The notes under the pieces are model-generated. The model saw only the letters and a list, made by a program, of their open reading frames with translations, made no database searches and was not told the origin of the DNA. From an uncultured bacterium (GTDB taxonomy: Bacteria > Actinomycetota > Coriobacteriia > Coriobacteriales > Coriobacteriaceae), in contig CAJMNK010000002.1 of assembly GCA_905214905.1 (NCBI GenBank), positions 5,003 to 69,002 of the forward strand: a DNA stretch of 64,000 nucleotides. The letters are read 5' to 3'. The first letter of the stretch is position 1; the number at the start of each line of letters is the position of its first letter. The translations under genes and the position numbers were made by a program. Positions 8,874-16,194 of the stretch are shown piece after piece.

Positions 8874-11186
8874 ATGGCTGGTAATCACTTTAAGGGCAGC
8901 GATAGCGGCCGCCCTGCAGTTCCGCCGCGTCCGAACGGGGCTGGTAAGGCCGGCACGCCGGGCGGCGCTGGACAGGGCGGTCCCGGTAAGCGCGTGTCCC
9001 CGGGCGAGACGGCGATGTTTACCGCTCTGTACGAGCAGTCTCAAAAGGCAAAAAAGACCGGCCGTGCAAGAGGGAATGTCTTTGCGGGCGGTGCAACCTC
9101 CACGTCGCAGCCGAGCGGGGCTCCTTCGGTACCTGCGAACAACGCAGGTGCTGCCAACGTCGCGAATACCGCCGGCAACGTTAATGCCGGCAAGGCCGCC
9201 AACAATACTCCCTCTGCCGGTGGCGCGGGGCTTACGGGTAACCTTGGCACGATTTACACCGGCGCCTCCGAGACTGGCACGTTCGCCCGCCTGGATGATA
9301 GCGGTGCCGAGTTTGCGGGCTCGGGTTCCAAGGAAGATTATTACGATTTTGGCTTGAACTACGGTAGCGACGCTTCGTCGAGTTCGACCTCTGACGGTCT
9401 GGTCCGTCATCGCCATCGCAAGGGCGAGCGCAAAAAGCGTCACACCGGCGCCATTGTTGCCGCTGTGGTCGCGGTGCTTCTCGTTGCGCTTGGCGCAGGC
9501 GGCTTTATGCTGCTTAACTCGGCAAAGACCGTAAAGAGCGAAGCGAAGGAGGCTGTCGAGATCGTCGGTGGCCTTAAGGACAAGGTCACGTCGGGCGATT
9601 TTTCGACGCTGCCTGACGACGCGAAGAAGATCGATGAGCTCTGCGACAGCATGAAGGCGGAGACTTCGAGCCCGCTGTGGACGGCGGCTTCGTTTATCCC
9701 GGTGTATGGCAGCGATATCAATGCGGCCCGCACCATGATTGATGCCCTGTCCGATGTCTCGAGCAACGCGCTGGTTCCCATGGCCGACAACCTTTCGCAG
9801 GCCACGCCCGGCAAGTTGTTTCAGGACGGCATGATTAACGTGTCCGCGCTGCAGGCCGTTGCCGATTCGCTTTCCGATAGCTCCAAGGTGTTCAAGAGCG
9901 CCAACGAGAAGGTCCAGGGCATTGGCGATACTCATATTTCTCAGGTGACCGAGCTGGTCGATAAGGCCAAGGACGGCTTTGCCACCCTCAATGGCGCGGT
10001 TGACGCGGCGGAGAAGGTTGCCCCCGTCCTTCCCCAGATGCTCGGCGCCAACGGCCAGACGCGCAACTACCTTGTGTACGCCATGAACAACGTCGAGATT
10101 CGTGCTTGCGGCGGCTTTGGCGGTTCGCAGGGCCTGATTTCGGTCACTGACGGCCAGATGTCGATTGGCGAGTTTGTTCCCCGCATTGGACTCAGCGAGG
10201 ATGAGGCAGTCGAGAGCGTCGACGAAGAGGATGAGGCGCTGTTCGGCAACCACAGTAACCTGTACAACTCGGGCAATACCTATTCGCCTGATTGGCCCCG
10301 CAACTCGCAGCGTGTCGCCGCGCTGTGGAAGTCCCAGTATGGACAGGACGTTGATGGCGTCATCGGTATCGACCCGGTGTTCCTGCAGTATCTGCTGGGC
10401 CTGGTCGGTAACGTGTCACTGCCCGATGGTACGGTCGTCGACGGTACCAACGCGGCGAAGGTTCTCATGCACGATGTGTATTGGAACTATCCGGTCGAGG
10501 AGTCGGACGGCATCTTTGCGGCTGTTGCCAGCGCTGCCTTCGACAAGATTCTTGGCGGTATCGGCGATGTCGATGTTACGAAGCTTGTCAGCGCCGTTGA
10601 GCGCGGTGCCGAAGAGGGCCGTCTGATTGCTTGGATGAGAAACGATGATGAGCAGAATGCCATCAAAGAGACGGGCATTGACGCTTCGCTGCCCGATCCG
10701 GATGATCCGAGTGCCGATCCCGTTGCCGGCGTTTACTTTAACAACCTGAGCTTCTCCAAGCTCGACTGGTACCTGAACGCCGACACACAGATTGGCCAGG
10801 GCGTGAAGAACGGCGACGGCACGTGCTCCTATCGCATCACCGTTACCCTGACGAACATCATGACGCAGGAGGAGGCCGGCAAGCTGCCCGACTACGTCGC
10901 GGCGAGCGCGCCCGATGCCGCGCGCGACGACGAGCGTCTGAATGTCTCACTGTTTGCCCCGACGGGCGGCAACATCAGTGACCTTACGGTTGAGGGCACC
11001 CAGTTTGGTCTTGGCGCCGCTACGTGGCATGGAATCCCCTTCTATTCGGGCACCGTTGACCTGCATGCTGGCGAGACGACGACGATCACGTATACGCTGA
11101 CCACGTCGGCCGAGGCGGGGGACAAGCCGCTTACGCTGCGTCAGACTCCTACATGCCAGGCGGCTCGCGACGGCGCGTCGGCGTAG
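8874..11186 (+). CDS. DUF4012 domain-containing surface protein
   Basis: About 770 residues from the ATG preceded by GCGAGGA; an upstream in-frame TTG lacks a site. The first ~140 residues are Gly/Ala/Pro-rich and disordered, a single membrane helix lies at ~190-212 after a basic cluster (HRHRKGERKKRH), and the rest is extracytoplasmic. The signature RNYLVYAMNNVEIRACGGFG (~395-415) identifies DUF4012, often found near exopolysaccharide or cell-wall glycan genes in actinobacteria. Its biochemical role is unknown. The neighbour glmM makes a cell-wall sugar precursor, which fits an envelope role. Confidence 0.82.
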   Translation: MAGNHFKGSDSGRPAVPPRPNGAGKAGTPGGAGQGGPGKRVSPGETAMFTALYEQSQKAKKTGRARGNVFAGGATSTSQPSGAPSVPANNAGAANVANTAGNVNAGKAANNTPSAGGAGLTGNLGTIYTGASETGTFARLDDSGAEFAGSGSKEDYYDFGLNYGSDASSSSTSDGLVRHRHRKGERKKRHTGAIVAAVVAVLLVALGAGGFMLLNSAKTVKSEAKEAVEIVGGLKDKVTSGDFSTLPDDAKKIDELCDSMKAETSSPLWTAASFIPVYGSDINAARTMIDALSDVSSNALVPMADNLSQATPGKLFQDGMINVSALQAVADSLSDSSKVFKSANEKVQGIGDTHISQVTELVDKAKDGFATLNGAVDAAEKVAPVLPQMLGANGQTRNYLVYAMNNVEIRACGGFGGSQGLISVTDGQMSIGEFVPRIGLSEDEAVESVDEEDEALFGNHSNLYNSGNTYSPDWPRNSQRVAALWKSQYGQDVDGVIGIDPVFLQYLLGLVGNVSLPDGTVVDGTNAAKVLMHDVYWNYPVEESDGIFAAVASAAFDKILGGIGDVDVTKLVSAVERGAEEGRLIAWMRNDDEQNAIKETGIDASLPDPDDPSADPVAGVYFNNLSFSKLDWYLNADTQIGQGVKNGDGTCSYRITVTLTNIMTQEEAGKLPDYVAASAPDAARDDERLNVSLFAPTGGNISDLTVEGTQFGLGAATWHGIPFYSGTVDLHAGETTTITYTLTTSAEAGDKPLTLRQTPTCQAARDGASA

Positions 11187-11223
11187 GGTTTTTCTGGTAG
11201 CGCAGATAATCGAGTACCATTTT

Positions 11224-11256
11224 GGGGCGGACAGGCAATCTGTTCGCCCCTATTTT
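11224..11256 (+). terminator. Terminator-like hairpin in front of glmM
   Basis: GGGGCGGACAG (11224-11234) pairs with CTGTTCGCCCC (11240-11250), apart from one G-T position, and is followed by TATTTTG. It ends just before the glmM ribosome site (AAGGAGAG). It either terminates the DUF4012 transcript or forms the glmM leader. Confidence 0.55.
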
Positions 11257-11269
11257 GTAAGGAGAGCGC

Positions 11270-12601
11270 ATGAAGTACTTTGGCACCGACGGCTTTCGCG
11301 GTGAGGCCAACGTTGGGCTGACGGTAGAGCACGCTTATAAGATTGGCCGTTTTGTGGGCTGGTATTACGGCGCCAACCGCGAGCGCAAGGCGCGCGTGAT
11401 CGTGGGCAAGGACACCCGTCGCTCGAGCTATATGTTCGAGGCGGCGCTGGTGAGCGGCCTGGTCGCGAGCGGTGTGGACGCCTATATGCTGCACGTGATC
11501 CCCACGCCGGGCGTGGCGCATCAGACCGTGGAGGGCTGCTTCGATTGCGGCATCATGATCAGTGCGAGCCACAACCCGTTTTGCGATAACGGCATTAAGC
11601 TCGTCAACAGCGACGGCTTTAAGATGGACGAGGACGTACTGGAGCTCATCGAGGACTACATCGATGGCAAGAGCGAGGTACCGCTGGCAACGGGCAACCA
11701 CATTGGCGCCACGGTGGACTACATGCAGGGTCGCAACCGCTATATTGCCTCGCTCATCGCCAGCGCGAACTTTTCGCTGCAGGGCGTCAAGATCGGTATT
11801 GACTGCGCCAACGGCTCGGCTTCCTCGGTGGCCAAGCCGGTGTTCGACGCACTGGGTGCCGACGTGCGCGTGATCAACGCCGCGCCCGATGGCTTTAACA
11901 TCAACGTCGACTGCGGCTCCACGCATATGGAGCGCCTGCAGCGCCACGTGGTGGAGCAGGGGCTGGACGTGGGCTTTGCCTACGACGGCGATGCCGACCG
12001 CTGCCTGGCCGTGGATGAGCGCGGTCGCGTGGTAGACGGCGACCAGATCCTGTACGTGTGCGGCGTGTATCTGAACAAGCACGGGCGACTCTCGGGCGGT
12101 ACCGTGGTGCCGACGATTGCCAGCAACTTTGGCCTGGTCAAGTCGCTGGAGCTTGCCGGTCTGAGCGCCGTGACCAGCGGCGTGGGCGACCGTCACGTGT
12201 ATGCCAAGATGCGCGAGGGCGGCTACAGCCTGGGTGGCGAGCAGACGGGCCATACGATCTTTGGCGATATCGAGCGCACGGGCGACGGCATTATGACCTC
12301 GCTGCGCGTGATGGAAGCGATTCGTGCCGAGCGCGAGACGCTCTCGCAGCTCACGGCTCCGTGCAAGCTGCTGCCGCAGGCGCAGGTGGCCGTGCACGTG
12401 GCGGACAAGGACGCCGCGCTCGAGAACATGGGCGTGCAGAATGCCATCGCCGAGGCCGAGGCCGCGCTGGCAGGCGAGGGCCGCGTACTGGTGCGCAAGA
12501 GCGGAACCGAGTCGGTGATCCGCGTTTTGGCCGAAGCCCCCGACCAAGCCGCCGCCGACGCCGCCATGAAGCGCATCGCCAACGCGCTCGAGGCTCTGTA
12601 G
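11270..12601 (+). CDS. glmM: Phosphoglucosamine mutase
   Basis: Converts glucosamine-6-phosphate to glucosamine-1-phosphate on the way to UDP-GlcNAc for peptidoglycan. 443 residues, normal length. Starts MKYFGTDGFRGEANV as GlmM does; the phosphoserine loop is ISASHNPFCDNGIK (~residue 100), the metal loop DGDADRCLAVD (~240), the sugar loop GGEQTGH (~325) and the phosphate loop RKSGTESVIRV (~410). AAGGAGAG gives a strong ribosome site. A perfect 13-bp hairpin overlaps the stop codon. Confidence 0.96.
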   Translation: MKYFGTDGFRGEANVGLTVEHAYKIGRFVGWYYGANRERKARVIVGKDTRRSSYMFEAALVSGLVASGVDAYMLHVIPTPGVAHQTVEGCFDCGIMISASHNPFCDNGIKLVNSDGFKMDEDVLELIEDYIDGKSEVPLATGNHIGATVDYMQGRNRYIASLIASANFSLQGVKIGIDCANGSASSVAKPVFDALGADVRVINAAPDGFNINVDCGSTHMERLQRHVVEQGLDVGFAYDGDADRCLAVDERGRVVDGDQILYVCGVYLNKHGRLSGGTVVPTIASNFGLVKSLELAGLSAVTSGVGDRHVYAKMREGGYSLGGEQTGHTIFGDIERTGDGIMTSLRVMEAIRAERETLSQLTAPCKLLPQAQVAVHVADKDAALENMGVQNAIAEAEAALAGEGRVLVRKSGTESVIRVLAEAPDQAAADAAMKRIANALEAL

Positions 12602-12629
12602 TTACGCGGTTTTACCAAACCGCGTAACT
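12600..12629 (+). terminator. Perfect 13-bp hairpin overlapping the glmM stop
   Basis: AGTTACGCGGTTT (12600-12612) pairs perfectly with AAACCGCGTAACT (12617-12629) around TACC. The stem begins within the TAG stop codon of glmM. There is no clear T-run, so it may end or protect the transcript rather than act alone as a terminator. Confidence 0.5.
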
Positions 12630-12641
12630 GCTCGACGCTGC

Positions 12642-12740
12642 AAACGACCCCAAGCGGCAATCTGACGTTCAATTTCAAGGGCGCGACCAGAAGGTCAGCG
12701 CCCTTTCATTTCACGTCACCTTGCTCGCTTGGGGTCGTTT
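12642..12740. repeat. Long nested inverted repeat (element 1)
   Basis: Outer arms AAACGACCCCAAGCG (12642-12656) and CGCTTGGGGTCGTTT (12726-12740) are perfect 15-bp inverted copies. Inside, TGACGT/ACGTCA and AAGGGCGC/GCGCCCTT continue the pairing, giving one ~99-base extended hairpin. It lies between convergent glmM and the M32 peptidase gene. No open frame is evident. It resembles four other long hairpins in the window in design, not in sequence. Confidence 0.7.
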
Positions 12741-12803
12741 TCGCTGACGTTGCCAAGACACTAGCGTCAACGAACTAGTCATTGGGTACCTAGTTATTGG
12801 GTG

Positions 12804-12842
12804 AAAAAAGGGGACGCTGCGGATTGGTTCCGCGGCGTCCCC
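12804..12842 (-). terminator. Terminator of the M32 carboxypeptidase gene
   Basis: GGGGACGC (12810-12817) pairs with GCGTCCCC (12835-12842), with GCGG/CCGC extending the stem. Six A's on the plus strand (12804-12809) give the T-run for minus-strand transcription. It lies 25 bases beyond the peptidase stop. Confidence 0.8.
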
Positions 12843-12867
12843 TTTGCGTTGGCGTGTCGGTTATGCC

Positions 12868-14451
12868 TTACAGCTCGTACAGCGTGGTGAACTTGTCCTG
12901 CAGGTAGCTGCAGTAGTAGCGGGCATCGAACGCCATGCCGCAGGCGCCCTTGATGAGCTCCGGCGCGTCCTTGGCGCGGCCCCACTGCCAAATGTGCTCG
13001 CCCAGCCAGGCGCGGACAGGTGTCAGGTCGCCGCTCGCGCAGGCGCCGTTGAGGTCGACACCGTCGCGGCACATGGCCGGCACAAACATGGCGTCGTAGG
13101 CGCTGCCCAGCGCATAGGTGGGGAAGTAGCCAAACGAACCGCCGCTCCAGTGCGTATCCTGCAGGCAGCCGCGCGTGTCGTCGGGAACGGGAATGCCCAG
13201 GTACTCATCCATGAAGCGATTCCAAAGCGCGGGGATATCCTTGGCTGTGGCCTCGCCGGCAAACAGCATGCGCTCGATCTCGTAGCGCACCATAACGTGC
13301 AGCGGATAGGTGAGCTCGTCGGCCTCGGTGCGGATCAGCGAAGGCTGCGCGATGTTCACGGCGTGGTAGAGCGTGTCCTCGTCGACGTCGCCGTAGACCT
13401 CGGGCGCGTGGCGGCGCAGCACCTCGAGCAGCGGTCCCATAAAGGCACGGCTGCGGCCCACGGTGTTCTCAAAGAAGCGGCTCTGGCTCTCGTGGATGCC
13501 CATGGAAGTGCCGCCCTCCAGGCAGGTGCGCGCATAGGCAGGATTGACGCCCAGCTCGTACATGGCGTGTCCCGCCTCGTGGATGATGCTGTAGACGTTA
13601 GAGATACAGTCGTCCTCGTAGATGTGCGTCGCGATGCGCGCGTCGCCCACGGCAAAGCCCTCGCTAAACGGGTGCTCGGTAAAGGCAAGTGTGGTGTCGT
13701 CCAGGTCCAGGCCGACGAGCTTCATGAGGTCGAAGCTCATGGCGCGCTGGGCGGCCTCGGGTACGCGGGCGTGCAAAAAGTCGGCATCAGGCTGCTGGCC
13801 GCGCTCGCCGATGGCGTGCACGATCGGCACGACCGTGGCCTTGACCTCGTCGCAAAACGCGTCGAAGCTCTTTGCGGAAAGCCCGCGCTCGTACTGGTCG
13901 AGCCAAACATCGTACGGGTCGCGCTTGGGATCCATGAGCTCGGCCTGATATTTGAGCTTGTCGACGATCTTGTCCACATAGGGCTCAAAGCTCGCCCAGT
14001 CATTGGCCGTCTTGGCCTTGTGCCACACGGCGTCTGCCTCGCAGGTGAGCCTGGTCCAGGCCTCGGCCTCCTCGGTGGGGATGGCGCTGGCCTCGCACTG
14101 GTCGCGGCTGAGCACGCGGATCTCGTCGAGCAGCTGCGGGTCGTCTACATGTCCGCCTGCAACCGTCTCGCGCGCTAACGAGCGTACGAGTTCAACGGAC
14201 TTCTCGCTGGTCAGCAGCTTGTGATGCTCGCCGGCAAGCGTGCCCATGGCGTCGACACGGGCGGCAGCGCCGTTGGCAGGAGCAATCGTCGCTCCATCGA
14301 ACTCGGCAATCTTGAGCAGGTACTCGCGAGTCCACAGCTTGCCCTCGAGTTTGCGGAACTTTTTGACGGCCTTGTCGACTTTAGCAGCCTTGACGCCCTT
14401 GGCAGCCTTTGCCACGGCGGCCTTGGCCTTCTTATCGAGTTTCTTTCCCAT
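12868..14451 (-). CDS. M32 family metallocarboxypeptidase (carboxypeptidase Taq)
   Basis: Zinc carboxypeptidase removing C-terminal residues from peptides, presumably cytoplasmic because no signal peptide is seen. 527 residues. Zinc site HEAGHAMYELG (HExxH, ~residue 295) is followed by GGTSMGIHESQSRFFEN (~325), which contains the downstream glutamate ligand of M32; IRTEADELTYPLHVMVRYE is the conserved C-terminal block. The first ~35 residues form a Lys/Ala-rich helix absent from typical family members. It is monocistronic, transcribed towards glmM and away from the pheST T-box. Confidence 0.92.
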   Translation of the reverse strand: MGKKLDKKAKAAVAKAAKGVKAAKVDKAVKKFRKLEGKLWTREYLLKIAEFDGATIAPANGAAARVDAMGTLAGEHHKLLTSEKSVELVRSLARETVAGGHVDDPQLLDEIRVLSRDQCEASAIPTEEAEAWTRLTCEADAVWHKAKTANDWASFEPYVDKIVDKLKYQAELMDPKRDPYDVWLDQYERGLSAKSFDAFCDEVKATVVPIVHAIGERGQQPDADFLHARVPEAAQRAMSFDLMKLVGLDLDDTTLAFTEHPFSEGFAVGDARIATHIYEDDCISNVYSIIHEAGHAMYELGVNPAYARTCLEGGTSMGIHESQSRFFENTVGRSRAFMGPLLEVLRRHAPEVYGDVDEDTLYHAVNIAQPSLIRTEADELTYPLHVMVRYEIERMLFAGEATAKDIPALWNRFMDEYLGIPVPDDTRGCLQDTHWSGGSFGYFPTYALGSAYDAMFVPAMCRDGVDLNGACASGDLTPVRAWLGEHIWQWGRAKDAPELIKGACGMAFDARYYCSYLQDKFTTLYEL

Positions 14452-14588
14452 ACCGTATCCTTAATCTCGCAGGCCGAGCGCCGCAGGCGGGTGCGCGGCC
14501 AGTTTGCACAGCTACCTGCCTTGTACCCAGCGCGAACAAAACGGAACGCGGCGATGCGCTCGCGAAATGTGTTATCCTATAGCCCAAT

Positions 14589-14870
14589 GCGTTGACGGAG
14601 AGGGTTTTGCCCGCCGCGTCGCCGGCAAGAGAGGGAAGGTCATGGGCTGCAAGCCTTCCTGCGGTGACAAGGGCCAAGCGTTCACTCCCGAGCAGCGACC
14701 TCAACGGACGCGCGGCCAGTGGCGGCGAAGCCTCAGTAGGGAAGCCGTGAGCCTCGCGACAAGGGGCACAGAGTGGGCGCGGCGGGCTAGACATCCGCCG
14801 GGTCAAACAAGGTGGTACCGCGGAATTCAACCGTCCTTGGGCAATGCACATGCCCGAGGGCGGTTTTTTG
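14589..14870 (+). promoter_or_regulatory. T-box leader controlling pheST
   Basis: The leader between the peptidase start and pheS carries the canonical T-box sequence AAGGTGGTACCGCGG (14809-14823) that pairs with the tRNA 3' end. A competing terminator follows: CCGTCCTTGGGCA (14831-14843) against TGCCCGAGGGCGG (14851-14863) and six T's. Uncharged tRNA-Phe should stabilise the antiterminator and allow pheST transcription. A TTC triplet at 14681-14683 is a plausible Phe specifier, but stem I was not folded rigorously. The boundary at the 5' end is approximate. Confidence 0.88.
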
Positions 14871-14954
14871 TTACCGAACCGGGCCGCGTTTTCGCAGCGC
14901 CAAGCGGCATCGGTCGTCCCGGCAAGCGAATGCGCGAGAGACGAAAGGGAAGAC

Positions 14955-16031
14955 ATGAGTCTGATTGATGATCTGGTCAAACTCGAGGAAGAGGCCAAGG
15001 AGCTCGTCGAGAGCGCCGAGGACGCCGAGAAGCTCGAGGCCGCGCGCGTTGCACTGCTCGGCCGCAAGGGCCGCATCACCGGCCTGATGCGCATGATGGG
15101 CAAGCTCGCCCCCGAGGATCGCCCCGTCATGGGCAAGCGCGCCAACGAGATGCGCCAGCTGATCGAGGGCATGCTCGACGAGCGCTCTACCGAGATGAAG
15201 GCCGCCGCCCTCAAGCACGCGCTCGAGCACGATGCCGTCGACATCACGCTGCCGGGCGTCCGTCCGCAGATCGGTCACCAGCACCTGATCAAGCAGATCA
15301 TCGAGGAGGCCGAGGACATCTTCTGCGGCATCGGCTATACCGTCGAGTCCGGCCCCATGGTCGATACCTCCTACTACAACTTTACCGCGCTCAACGCGCC
15401 CATGGATCACCCGAGCCGCTCGGCCCGCGACACGTTCTACGTGGTCGACAACAACCCCGGCAGCGTCGCGCACCCCGAGGCTCACGCCCACGGTGAGTCC
15501 GACGTGCTGCTGCGTACCCAGACCTCGGGCGTGCAGATCCACACCATGGAGTCGCAAAAGCCGCCCATCTACATGATCTGTCCGGGCACCGTTTACCGTC
15601 CCGACACAGCCGATGCCTGCCATCTGCCGCAGTTCAACCAGATCGAGGGCCTGGTCGTCGACGAGGGCATCACCTTCGGCGACCTGAAGGGCACGCTCGA
15701 CTACTTTGTTAAGTGCATGTTTGGCGAGGACCGCAAGACGCGCTACCGCCCGCACTTCTTCCCCTTCACCGAGCCTTCCTGCGAGGTGGACGTGAGCTGC
15801 CACGTGTGCGGCGGTAAGGGCTGCAACTTCTGCAAGCACAGCGGCTGGATCGAGATCCTGGGCTGCGGCATGGTCGACCCCAACGTCCTCATCAACTGCG
15901 GCATCGACCCCGAGAAGTACACCGGCTTCGCCTTTGGCATTGGCGCCGAGCGCGTCGCGGCCCTGCGCTACGACCTGCCCGACCTCAGAACTCTCATGAC
16001 GGGCGATATGCGCTTCCTGAACCAATTTTAG
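14955..16031 (+). CDS. pheS: Phenylalanyl-tRNA synthetase alpha subunit
   Basis: Catalytic subunit of the PheST heterotetramer that charges tRNA-Phe. 358 residues from the ATG preceded by GAAAGGGAAG; the frame extends upstream into the T-box terminator, but no start there is plausible. N-terminal coiled coil (~1-90), then class II motifs: GHQHLIKQIIEEAEDIF, SGPMVDTSYYNFTALN, LLRTQTSGVQI, the motif 2 region around TVYRPDTADACH, and the C-terminal FGIGAERVAALRY. A Cys cluster (SCHVCGGKGCNFC, ~280) replaces the usual short loop and could bind zinc. Confidence 0.95.
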   Translation: MSLIDDLVKLEEEAKELVESAEDAEKLEAARVALLGRKGRITGLMRMMGKLAPEDRPVMGKRANEMRQLIEGMLDERSTEMKAAALKHALEHDAVDITLPGVRPQIGHQHLIKQIIEEAEDIFCGIGYTVESGPMVDTSYYNFTALNAPMDHPSRSARDTFYVVDNNPGSVAHPEAHAHGESDVLLRTQTSGVQIHTMESQKPPIYMICPGTVYRPDTADACHLPQFNQIEGLVVDEGITFGDLKGTLDYFVKCMFGEDRKTRYRPHFFPFTEPSCEVDVSCHVCGGKGCNFCKHSGWIEILGCGMVDPNVLINCGIDPEKYTGFAFGIGAERVAALRYDLPDLRTLMTGDMRFLNQF

Positions 16032-16033
16032 GC

Positions 16034-16128
16034 TTGTCCAGGCACCCCATCTTGGCGTTCAAACCGTCGCTCGCGTACCTTTAGTACGCGTCGCTCCTCT
16101 TTCACGCCAACCTGGGGCACCTGGACAA
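16034..16128. repeat. Long nested inverted repeat between pheS and pheT (element 2)
   Basis: TTGTCCAGG (16034-16042) pairs with CCTGGACAA (16120-16128); inside, CCCCA/TGGGG, TTGGCGT/ACGCCAA and a central GCGTAC-CTTTA-GTACGC continue the hairpin. It fills most of the 163-base gap between two cotranscribed subunit genes. No T-run follows, so it is more like a mobile or processing hairpin than a terminator. Confidence 0.7.
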
Positions 16129-16194
16129 CCCTAAGGCGAACGTCTTCATTTGATATTTCCTCCCTATGCGGAGATTAAGAACTAGGAGAGCTAC

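Noticed and set aside
12844..14178. 444-residue plus-strand frame
   Set aside because: Antisense of the M32 carboxypeptidase whose HExxH frame is clearly the real one.
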